A stretch of DNA of 5,326 nucleotides from NCBI GenBank assembly GCA_023511325.1, contig JAIMBU010000260.1, positions 1 through 5,326 of the forward strand, given 5' to 3'. Origin of the DNA: Gorillibacterium sp. (GTDB lineage: Bacteria; Bacillota; Bacilli; Paenibacillales; NBRC-103111). Below, in pieces: positions 1 through 5,267 of the stretch. Made by a program: the position numbers and the translations under genes. Position 1 is the stretch's first letter. Every line of letters starts with the position of its first letter. The notes under the pieces are model-generated. The model ran no database searches and was not told where the DNA came from. It was given only the letters and a program-made list of their open reading frames with translations.

Positions 1-2
1 AT

Positions 3-1139
3 ATTCATTTTCTTTTTCAATTTGGTGCTTCGATGTCGGGCGTATTTCTTAATTTGTACTTATGGCGGCTAACAGAGAGTCTAACCATTAACGGAACCTA
101 TAACATTATCAATTTTGCCGTCTCACCATTATCCTTTGCACTGGGAGGCTGGATCGCCAAGAAACGTGATCCTTTGGTGGTCTATCGTGCTGGTATCGCG
201 CTGATTGCGTTATTTTATCTGGTAGTCATGGTCGTGCAGGAGGATTTGGTTACGTACTATCCTTTGTTTGCAGTCTTTGCTGGATTAGGCGGGGGATTTT
301 ACTGGGTAGGGTATATCGTTCTGATGTATGATGTTTCCACAGAGCTGAATCGGGTGCGCTACCTTGCCTTCAATTCTATCTCCTTCACACTTGCGGGTCT
401 CTTCGGACCTGCTATTGCTGGCTTTCTGATCGCAAGAAGCGATAATCTAGCTGGATATCTTACGGTATTCTCCATTTCCTTTGTTTTACTTTTGCTCGCT
501 GCAATCTTTAGCCTGCGAATCAAAGCGGTTACCTCTCGAAGTAAACGATATTTTCTCAGACTTGGGCCACTGATCATGCTCAAGAATAAAGAGTGGCTGA
601 TGGGACTTCTGTGCTTCTTCGTGATGGGACTGTTCCAAGGGATCATGTTGTTCCTACCCAATATTCTATTGTTTCGTGCACTTTCACGGGAGGATTTAAT
701 CGGTTATCTTGGTGTGTTGTTCTCCACTGTTTCGATTACTATGGCCTTTTTCTTGCCGCGGTTTGTTAAAGAAGAGCGGAAGCGATTTTTTCTACTCTTG
801 GTCGCAGTCGGTTACCTTGCAGGTGCCACATTGATGAGAATTGAGTATACGATTGTAACTGTACTTGGTTTTCTTATTCTTAATGCACTGTTTAATCCCA
901 TGCAGGGCAATATAATGACCTCCTATTACTTCAAGCTGACTTCTCAGCTCCCGCTTAAAGGGCAGCTACGAATTGAATCTGTGGTATTCCGGGAGACGTT
1001 CCTGAATATAGGGCGGGTCCTTTCTATTCTTGTCCTTATTATTCTGTGCGGTGATTTAGATACGAACAAGCTGACCCTTCTGCTGATGGCTGCGGCAGCT
1101 ACCCAGGTTATCATCGTCGGCCTGATTGGGAGAAAATAA
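3..1139 (+). CDS. MFS permease, 5' end cut by window edge
   Basis: This is an integral membrane transporter of the major facilitator superfamily; the substrate cannot be told from sequence. The frame stays open from the ATG at 33 back to the window edge, and the ten extra codons (IHFLFQFGAS) continue a hydrophobic first helix, so the ATG at 33 is internal and the true start lies outside. Numbering from the codon at nt 3, about eleven more membrane segments can be read, near residues 32-52, 60-78, 85-109, 122-144, 150-172, 197-220, 232-252, 261-277, 281-302, 336-350 and 356-375, which with the truncated first one fits the usual twelve. A motif-A-like loop between helices 2 and 3 (GGWIAKKRDP, 48-57) and a longer basic central loop (about 173-196) match MFS layout. 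The frame ends with TAA and is followed by a strong hairpin. Family assignment is firm; drug efflux or another substrate would be a guess. Confidence 0.88.
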   Translation: MHFLFQFGASMSGVFLNLYLWRLTESLTINGTYNIINFAVSPLSFALGGWIAKKRDPLVVYRAGIALIALFYLVVMVVQEDLVTYYPLFAVFAGLGGGFYWVGYIVLMYDVSTELNRVRYLAFNSISFTLAGLFGPAIAGFLIARSDNLAGYLTVFSISFVLLLLAAIFSLRIKAVTSRSKRYFLRLGPLIMLKNKEWLMGLLCFFVMGLFQGIMLFLPNILLFRALSREDLIGYLGVLFSTVSITMAFFLPRFVKEERKRFFLLLVAVGYLAGATLMRIEYTIVTVLGFLILNALFNPMQGNIMTSYYFKLTSQLPLKGQLRIESVVFRETFLNIGRVLSILVLIILCGDLDTNKLTLLLMAAAATQVIIVGLIGRK

Positions 1140-1150
1140 ATCCTCTCCTT

Positions 1151-1177
1151 TCAGATCCTTCAGTCAGATCCTTTCAG
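1151..1177. repeat. Tandem 13/14-bp direct repeat
   Basis: Two adjacent copies begin with the identical 10-mer TCAGATCCTT (1151-1160 and 1164-1173), giving units TCAGATCCTTCAG and TCAGATCCTTTCAG. The repeat lies between the MFS stop codon and the terminator hairpin. It is too short to be an element and most likely arose by slippage; no function is visible. Confidence 0.7.
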
Positions 1178-1198
1178 AAAATAGAAATTCTTTCCTTG

Positions 1199-1255
1199 CA
1201 TCAAAACAAGCAGCCTTTAAGGTTTTTGGACCTTAGAAGGCTGCTTGTTTTGATG
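1199..1255. terminator. Bidirectional intrinsic terminator between convergent genes
   Basis: A 19-bp perfect outer stem pairs 1199-1217 with 1237-1255, and an inner 5-bp stem (TAAGG 1218-1222 with CCTTA 1231-1235) continues it with one bulged G at 1236 and an 8-nt loop. The outer part of the stem is A-rich on the left and T-rich on the right (CAAAACAAG / CTTGTTTTG), so either strand gives a GC-rich core (AGCAGCC/GGCTGCT) followed by a U-rich stretch. It lies 59 bp after the MFS stop and 5 bp after the stop of the convergent hydrolase gene, which is where a shared terminator is expected. The U-tracts are interrupted, so efficiency may differ by direction. Confidence 0.87.
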
Positions 1256-1260
1256 TAATT

Positions 1261-2016
1261 CTAGGAGTGCCCCATGCTCAATTCGGCAATACGCTCATTC
1301 ACATGATGCTGATAAATTCCACCATGATAGCATATCACTGTAGCGATGTCGTAAGAGTGCAGCTTTTGTAGGGAAGCATAAGCAAGCTCTGGATCAAGGG
1401 CAAGCTGAACTTCTGGCCCGAATAATTGTCCGTCCCTGACGGTCAATGCATCGCCAGCGATCAATGTCTGGCTCTTATGGTGATAAAGGCAGATATGTCC
1501 TGGTGTATGACCAGGTGTACGAATAACAGTAATCCCCCCACAATAGGGGAGTAACTCTCCATCTGTTACCGTTCGATCTACTTTGGCGCTAGGTGGGTTC
1601 ATTAGTGTTGCTTTAAAGGCTCTGCGCCATTCCTCTGGTACCTCTAGGGGGATAATAGCATCAATCCCGGCGAGAACTTCAGGAGTGATTCTGATCAACC
1701 CTTTGGTACCCTCAATGTAGGGTCGTTCTGCTTCGTCTGCAAGGATCTCCACTGGATGGATGGCATTAGCCTGTATCGCGGACAAGCATCCGATATGGTC
1801 GATGTCTTGATGAGTGACAATGATTTTATTGATAGCATCAAGGGTCAATCCTGCTTGCTCCACAACCTCGCGCAGCTTCTCAAGTTGGCCGGGATAACCC
1901 GAATCAACCAAGATAACGTTATCCTCGTCGAAGAACAGAGTAGGATTTATGGTATCTTGCTTCCCCATTATGACTTGTGTGATTTCTAACATGTGGATGC
2001 CATCCATTATTCTCAT
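1261..2016 (-). CDS. Metallo-beta-lactamase-fold hydrolase, 251 aa
   Basis: This is a probable cytoplasmic metal-dependent hydrolase of the glyoxalase II-like branch of the metallo-beta-lactamase superfamily; there is no signal peptide. The metal site reads in order: THQDIDHIG (T68-G76, with H69, D73 and H74), H170 in TPGHTPGH, D189 in AGDA, and H231 in CYHGG. The usual second histidine of HxHxDH is Asp here (D71), a variant I associate with a subset of Bacillales MBL proteins (YflN-like), so this is probably not a decayed site. The length is normal for single-domain members. The upstream VDSG motif (D38-G40) after a hydrophobic strand is also typical. The gene is convergent with the MFS permease and shares its terminator. 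It has two strong promoters immediately upstream and may also receive read-through from the co-directional DUF2161 gene. The substrate is unknown; thioesters, lactones or phosphoesters are all possible in this fold. Confidence 0.92.
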   Translation of the reverse strand: MRIMDGIHMLEITQVIMGKQDTINPTLFFDEDNVILVDSGYPGQLEKLREVVEQAGLTLDAINKIIVTHQDIDHIGCLSAIQANAIHPVEILADEAERPYIEGTKGLIRITPEVLAGIDAIIPLEVPEEWRRAFKATLMNPPSAKVDRTVTDGELLPYCGGITVIRTPGHTPGHICLYHHKSQTLIAGDALTVRDGQLFGPEVQLALDPELAYASLQKLHSYDIATVICYHGGIYQHHVNERIAELSMGHS

Positions 2017-2022
2017 TCTATC

Positions 2023-2028
2023 CCTCCT
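2023..2028 (-). promoter_or_regulatory. Ribosome binding site of the MBL hydrolase
   Basis: On the minus strand AGGAGG is followed by six bases (GATAGA) and then ATG. In-frame ATG codons also occur at codons 4 and 9, but they would lie about 15 and 30 bases from this site, so it selects the first ATG (2016-2014). Confidence 0.85.
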
Positions 2029-2084
2029 ATTAACCTGTGAGCACAGAGCTGCGACTGGATGTCCTGCTATCTCTGCCCAATAGG

Positions 2085-2113
2085 ATAATAAAAGAAAAAT
2101 GAATCAATGTCAA
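2085..2113 (-). promoter_or_regulatory. Sigma-A promoter P2 of the MBL gene
   Basis: On the minus strand the -35 is TTGACA (2113-2108), the spacer is exactly 17 bp, and the -10 is TATTAT (2090-2085). Predicted initiation is near 2078, giving a leader of about 62 nt that contains the strong ribosome binding site. The -35 hexamer lies just downstream of the -10 of the upstream promoter P1, so the two promoters are offset by 40 bp. Confidence 0.72.
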
Positions 2114-2117
2114 TAAA

Positions 2118-2129
2118 ATAATATATTAT
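2118..2129. repeat. 12-bp perfect palindrome over promoter P1
   Basis: ATAATATATTAT is a perfect 12-bp palindrome. It overlaps the -10 of P1 (2125-2130) and extends to its predicted start point (about 2118), a position where a bound repressor would block transcription. Being wholly A/T, it could also arise by chance from the composition of the region; no regulator is identified. Confidence 0.5.
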
Positions 2130-2153
2130 ATCACATATAAAGAGAAATGTCAA
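2125..2153 (-). promoter_or_regulatory. Sigma-A promoter P1 of the MBL gene, full consensus
   Basis: The minus strand carries TTGACA (2153-2148), a 17-bp spacer and TATAAT (2130-2125), matching the sigma-A consensus at all twelve positions. The spacer ends in TGA, which also provides a TGn extended -10. Predicted initiation near 2118 gives a leader of about 100 nt. The -35 begins 8 bp beyond the stop codon of the DUF2161 gene. Such a complete match is rare for an unregulated housekeeping gene and suggests strong expression or repression. Confidence 0.85.
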
Positions 2154-2161
2154 GATATATT

Positions 2162-2953
2162 TTATTTTGTGATTTTAATATTCTTTTCTCTTTTCCTCGT
2201 AGGCAGCTTAACTTCTGTATTGTCAGGCATTACTACTGCTGTTCGACTTCGTTTCTCCAGCATGTTTGCAAGTATCGCGGCATAATCGCTGAGGGCTTGC
2301 TCTCCTTGGGGAGCAAGCTCATAAACGCCATGTGACGTACGTTTAAACCAGAGATAGTGATTGTTGCGCAGCATAGCTGTGACGTGTTGGTTGCCTGTCA
2401 ATTCGCGAAGAATTCGTGTTTTGAGTGGGCCTTCATGATAGAGATGGTGAGCACAAAGTAGGGCTTTCTCACGATATGCAGTCATCAGCTTCACCTTGGT
2501 GCTCCCACCTGTATTGTAATCGCCACTGCGCTCATGAAACTCTCGTACCAAGTTGACCGTTTGCCGACGCTTTCGGGCAAGGGCATATGGCCCCGGATCA
2601 CATAACAGCTCTACTACAGGAGCCTTCGATTTATAGAAGTGTACCACCAGCAGTCCAAGACCAAGCATGCGGCATAACTTCTGCAACTCATTCCACTTGA
2701 GCCCATAAGGAGCTTTCCCTGTTGGGTTCTGTTCAACTGCTAGATAGACTCGCTCTGAGCGTTGAAGTCGTTCAATGCCTTGGATGACCAGTGGCAGATT
2801 AAACGTACGCTTCAATTCAACCAGCACTGGTTCCTCTTCCCCACGCAAGGCAACCAGATCGCAGCTGAGAATTTCCCCCTTGACCTCATATCCTAATTGT
2901 TCAAAAAAAGCTTTAACCGGCTCGTACAGCTCGGTTTCACTTTGAATAGGCAT
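2162..2953 (-). CDS. DUF2161-type PD-(D/E)XK nuclease-like protein with C-terminal winged helix
   Basis: This 263-aa protein resembles the DUF2161 family (putative PD-(D/E)XK phosphodiesterases), for which I know of no established function. The N-terminal 75 residues carry the fold's signature: E8 in the first helix (ETELYEPVKAFFEQLGYEV), D32 in a strand (CDLVALRG), E46-x-K48 in VLVELKR, and Q58 in the following helix (VIQGIERLQ). All expected catalytic positions are present. The middle segment holds a conserved-looking stretch around 145-160 (DYNTGGSTKVKLMTAY). Residues about 160-215 read as a winged helix: helix, GPLKTRILRELTG, a recognition-like helix (NQHVTAMLRNNHYLWFKR) and a GVYELA wing. 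The last 30 residues are rich in Lys and Arg. Together this suggests DNA binding plus hydrolysis, by inference. It is transcribed from its own promoter, divergently from prkA, with no terminator before the hydrolase gene. Confidence 0.85.
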   Translation of the reverse strand: MPIQSETELYEPVKAFFEQLGYEVKGEILSCDLVALRGEEEPVLVELKRTFNLPLVIQGIERLQRSERVYLAVEQNPTGKAPYGLKWNELQKLCRMLGLGLLVVHFYKSKAPVVELLCDPGPYALARKRRQTVNLVREFHERSGDYNTGGSTKVKLMTAYREKALLCAHHLYHEGPLKTRILRELTGNQHVTAMLRNNHYLWFKRTSHGVYELAPQGEQALSDYAAILANMLEKRSRTAVVMPDNTEVKLPTRKREKNIKITK

Positions 2954-2962
2954 GCTCTATAA

Positions 2963-2968
2963 CTCCTT
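2963..2968 (-). promoter_or_regulatory. Ribosome binding site of the DUF2161 gene
   Basis: AAGGAG on the minus strand stands nine bases before the ATG at 2953-2951. It supports this start, which also places the PD-(D/E)XK motif-I helix right at the N-terminus. Confidence 0.8.
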
Positions 2969-2992
2969 GCTTTTTCTCTTTTTCATAGATTT

Positions 2993-3021
2993 ATTATAGC
3001 ATAATAGCCGAAATGTGGCGT
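2993..3021 (-). promoter_or_regulatory. Extended -10 promoter of the DUF2161 gene
   Basis: The minus strand has a perfect TATAAT (2998-2993) preceded by TGC (3001-2999), an extended -10 of the TGnTATAAT type. At 17 bp spacing the -35 position reads ACGCCA (3021-3016), only three of six matches, so recognition would depend mainly on the extended -10. Predicted initiation near 2986 gives a leader of about 33 nt that includes the ribosome binding site. Confidence 0.6.
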
Positions 3022-3194
3022 ACGGATGTTCGTAACAAGAGGATCCTGCGGCTCATGTTTATTCTCTTACTCTCTTATTCCTACTCTAAGTCTATGAGTC
3101 TTCTAGATAAAATATTCCTCCATCGAAGCTTATATCGTTAGGTTTACCGATCTTTTTTCCTTATCGTGAGGACCTTTCTTATGGACAGAATTTG

Positions 3195-3244
3195 AACTTC
3201 AACCATCCATGTTAGGTTAAGTTGGAACTTTCGGTCAACTTCAA
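3195..3244. repeat. Direct and inverted repeat cluster upstream of prkA
   Basis: AACTTCAA occurs twice as a direct repeat (3195-3202 and 3237-3244), 42 bp apart start to start. Between them lies an inverted partner: GGTTAAGTT (3215-3223) can pair with AACTTCAACC (3195-3204, one bulged C), or AAGTTG (3219-3224) can pair with CAACTT (3236-3241). A third AACTT lies at 3226-3230. The cluster could be regulator half-sites or mutually exclusive RNA hairpins, depending on where transcription starts. Confidence 0.5.
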
Positions 3245-3263
3245 TTCTTCATCTGCATAATAA
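3235..3263 (+). promoter_or_regulatory. Weak sigma-E-like promoter candidate for prkA
   Basis: B. subtilis prkA is described as a mother-cell (sigma-E) sporulation gene, so a sigma-E promoter was sought. The best-placed candidate is TCAACTT (3235-3241; five of seven against KMATATT), a 14-bp spacer and CATAATAA (3256-3263; four of seven conserved positions of CATACANT). The position is sensible, about 30 bp before the ribosome binding site, but the match is poor. The CATAAT within it could also be a sigma-A -10, but no acceptable -35 stands 16-18 bp upstream. Confidence 0.22.
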
Positions 3264-3294
3264 TTAGTACGTTGACATTTTCTACACAGGGGAG

Positions 3295-3300
3295 AGGAGG
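3295..3300 (+). promoter_or_regulatory. Ribosome binding site of prkA
   Basis: A purine-rich block GGGGAGAGGAGG ends at 3300, with AGGAGG (3295-3300) five bases before the ATG at 3306. The spacing is slightly short, but the site is strong and fixes the start; the resulting N-terminus (MDIFKRIAEHQEEN) has the form expected for PrkA. Confidence 0.8.
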
Positions 3301-3305
3301 CCATT

Positions 3306-5201
3306 ATGGATATCTTCAAAAGGATCGCCGAGCACCAGGAAGAAAATGAAAAGTTACTCTGGAACGGAACATTGGCGGAATACATTGAGAAGGTTCGGGA
3401 GCAACCGGAGCTAGCAATGAGCGCGCACACTCGCGTTTATCGGATGATCGCTGCCCAGGGCGTGGAGAACGTAAACGGCCACAATAAATATAAGTTTTTT
3501 GAGAATGAAATTTATGGATTGGATCGGCCTTTAGAGAAGCTCGTCGAGGATTATTTCCATTCGGCGGCGCGAAGGCTTGATGTTCGCAAGCGGATCCTGC
3601 TCTTAATGGGTCCAGTGAGCGGTGGGAAGTCAACCTTGGTGACCATGTTAAAGCGAGGGCTCGAACGCTTTTCGCGGACAGAGGAAGGAGCCGTATACGT
3701 TATTCAGGGCTGCCCTATGCATGAGGACCCGTTGCATTTAATTCCTTTCGAGCTTCGTCCGGAGGTTGAGCAGGAGCTTGGGGTTCGAATTGAGGGTGCG
3801 TTATGCCCGCACTGCCAGCTTCGTTTGAAGAATGAATTTGAAGGGCGAATCGAAAGCTTCCCGGTGGAGCGAGTGTTGATCTCGGAAACCAATCGGGTGG
3901 GAATCGGGACCTTCAGTCCATCCGACCCCAAATCGCAGGATATCGCAGATCTGACGGGCAGCATCGACTTTTCCACCATAACCGAATTTGGTTCAGAGTC
4001 CGATCCACGAGCTTATCGTTTTGACGGTGAGCTTAACAAAGCCAATCGCGGGATGATGGAGTTTCAGGAGATGCTGAAGTGCGATGAGAAGTTTCTCTGG
4101 AACCTGCTGTCGTTAACTCAGGAGGGGAATTTTAAAGCAGGCCGCTTCGCGTTGATGAGTGCTGACGAATTAATTGTTGCTCATACAAATGAAACGGAAT
4201 ACCGCTCGTTCATTGCCAACAAAAAAAATGAAGCACTGCAATCGCGGATGATTGTGCTGCCTATTCCCTACAACCTCAGGGTCTCGGAGGAAGAGAAAAT
4301 CTACGCCAAGTTGATTGGTCAAAGTGACATGAGCTATATTCACATCGCTCCCCATGCGCTGAAGACTGCCGCTCTATTCTCTATCCTTACGCGCTTGAAG
4401 GAGTCGAAAAAGCATGGGATGGACTTGGTCAAGAAGATGCGGATGTACGATGGAGAAACCATAGAGGGCTACAAGGATGCGGATCTCAAGGAAATGCAAA
4501 ATGAATTCCAAGAGGAGGGCATGACGGGGATTGATCCTCGTTATGTGATCAATCGGATATCGAGCGCGCTGATCAAGAGGGATGTGCAGTGTCTCAATGC
4601 GCTTGACGTACTGCGGGCGATTAAGGAGGGGCTCGACCAACACCCGTCGATTACCAAAGAAGAGCGGGATCGCTACCTGAATTTCATTTCGGTTGCGCGT
4701 AAAGAATACGATGAGTTAGCCAAGAAGGAAGTCCAAAAGGCCTTTGTCTATTCCTTTGAGGAGTCAGCGCGGACTCTCTTTGATAATTATCTCGACAATA
4801 TTGAAGCTTTCTGCAATTGGGGTAAAATCAAAGACCCCTTGACGGGCGAATCGGTTGATCCCGACGAGCGGCTGATGCGTTCGATTGAGGAACAGATTGG
4901 CGTCTCGGAGAATGCCAAGAAGGCGTTCCGCGAGGAAATCCTTATCCGTATCTCCTCCTACTCACGCAAGGGCAAGAAGTTCGATTACAGCTCCCACGAG
5001 CGGCTACGAGAAGCGGTCGAGAAGAAGCTGTTCACTGATTTGAAGGACGTAGTCAAGATCACTACGTCGACCAAAACGCCAGATGAACGGCAGTTGAAGC
5101 GGATCAACGAAGTGTCTGCCCGCTTGATCGAAGGGCATGGCTATTGCCCGGTCTGTGCCAATGAGCTGCTGCGCTATGTGGGGAGTCTGTTGAACAGGTA
5201 G
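3306..5201 (+). CDS. prkA: PrkA AAA+ protein (serine kinase/protease family), complete
   Basis: This is PrkA, the cytoplasmic AAA+ protein of sporulating bacilli, homologous to enterobacterial YeaG. It was first described as a serine protein kinase and more recently reported in B. subtilis to have ATP-dependent protease activity; it affects sporulation. The length of 631 aa is full for the family. The N-terminal AAA+ module shows a Walker A GPVSGGKST (102-110, K108), the family block CPMHEDPLHLIP (136-147), a CPHC pair (C167/C170), the ANRGMMEFQEM acid box (246-256, E252 and E255) in the Walker B position, a sensor-1-like AHTNETEYR (292-300, N295) and a candidate arginine finger R314 (LQSRMIVLPIPY). 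Residues from about 325 onward are the helical PrkA C-terminal domain, ending in a second Cys pair CPVC (614-617) and YVGSLLNR. The gene has a strong ribosome binding site, diverges from the DUF2161 gene and is closed by its own terminator, so it is probably monocistronic. The usual partner gene yhbH is not in the window. Confidence 0.96.
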   Translation: MDIFKRIAEHQEENEKLLWNGTLAEYIEKVREQPELAMSAHTRVYRMIAAQGVENVNGHNKYKFFENEIYGLDRPLEKLVEDYFHSAARRLDVRKRILLLMGPVSGGKSTLVTMLKRGLERFSRTEEGAVYVIQGCPMHEDPLHLIPFELRPEVEQELGVRIEGALCPHCQLRLKNEFEGRIESFPVERVLISETNRVGIGTFSPSDPKSQDIADLTGSIDFSTITEFGSESDPRAYRFDGELNKANRGMMEFQEMLKCDEKFLWNLLSLTQEGNFKAGRFALMSADELIVAHTNETEYRSFIANKKNEALQSRMIVLPIPYNLRVSEEEKIYAKLIGQSDMSYIHIAPHALKTAALFSILTRLKESKKHGMDLVKKMRMYDGETIEGYKDADLKEMQNEFQEEGMTGIDPRYVINRISSALIKRDVQCLNALDVLRAIKEGLDQHPSITKEERDRYLNFISVARKEYDELAKKEVQKAFVYSFEESARTLFDNYLDNIEAFCNWGKIKDPLTGESVDPDERLMRSIEEQIGVSENAKKAFREEILIRISSYSRKGKKFDYSSHERLREAVEKKLFTDLKDVVKITTSTKTPDERQLKRINEVSARLIEGHGYCPVCANELLRYVGSLLNR

Positions 5202-5207
5202 GCGTAG

Positions 5208-5267
5208 AAAAAACAATGGTGGCATCTCTTCCTGAATAACCGGAAGGGAGCCGACCATTGTTTTTTT
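5208..5267. terminator. Strong intrinsic terminator after prkA
   Basis: The arms 5208-5232 and 5242-5267 pair through AAAAAACAATGGT/ACCATTGTTTTTT, GGC/GCC and TCTCTTCC/GGAAGGGA (one G-T pair), with a bulged G5253 and A5224 and a 9-nt loop (5233-5241). A run of seven T follows the GC-rich core on the + strand, starting at 5261. On the minus strand the A6 tract supplies a matching U6, so it may work in both directions. It starts 7 bp after the prkA stop. Confidence 0.93.

Larger units (their letters stand above)
2954..3305. other. 352-bp divergent intergenic region
   Basis: This region separates the divergent DUF2161 and prkA genes. Its left 70 bp hold the DUF2161 ribosome binding site and promoter. 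The central part (about 3055-3180) is pyrimidine-rich on the + strand, with runs such as CTCTTACTCTCTTATTC and a T6 run at 3153-3158, and contains no convincing gene, small RNA or terminator. The right part (3195-3305) holds nested repeats, a weak candidate promoter and the prkA ribosome binding site. No open frame in it has a supported start. Confidence 0.7.

Noticed and set aside
33..35. ATG at 33 as the start of the MFS gene
   Set aside because: The frame is open to the window edge, the preceding codons encode a hydrophobic helix-1 sequence, and there is no ribosome binding site before this ATG.
359..661. Antisense open frame of about 100 codons inside the MFS gene
   Set aside because: It lies fully opposite a well-supported membrane protein gene, has no ribosome binding site, and its product has no recognisable content.
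1756..1989. Plus-strand open frame of 77 codons opposite the MBL hydrolase
   Set aside because: It overlaps the metal-binding core of the real gene on the other strand and looks like a shadow frame.
2044..2075. Leader hairpin (CAGAG/CTCTG) or riboswitch before the MBL gene
   Set aside because: The arms are only five base pairs with a 22-nt loop, and no known riboswitch core is visible.
2117..2130. PerR or Fur box over the MBL promoter
   Set aside because: The half-sites are PerR-like, but the gap is 2 bp instead of 1, and the bases are largely explained by the -10 hexamer.
2147..2335. Plus-strand open frame of 62 codons at the end of the DUF2161 gene
   Set aside because: It is antisense to the DUF2161 C-terminus, starts inside the hydrolase promoter region and has no ribosome binding site.
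3112..3136. ATATT (3112-3116) and CTTATATC (3129-3136) as a sigma-E promoter for prkA
   Set aside because: The spacing is 12 bp, shorter than usual for sigma-E, and the -10 matches at only four conserved positions.
3132..3158. Possible terminator (ATCG...CGAT followed by T6) upstream of prkA
   Set aside because: The stem is only about four base pairs with poor internal pairing, and no upstream plus-strand transcript is expected to need it.
3272..3300. TTGACA at 3272-3277 as a -35 for prkA
   Set aside because: At 17 bp spacing the -10 position falls on the AGGAGG ribosome binding site, with no TATAAT-like hexamer and no room for a leader.
3316..3979. Antisense open frames within the first third of prkA
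   Set aside because: They are shadows of a strongly conserved gene; none has a ribosome binding site or domain-like sequence.
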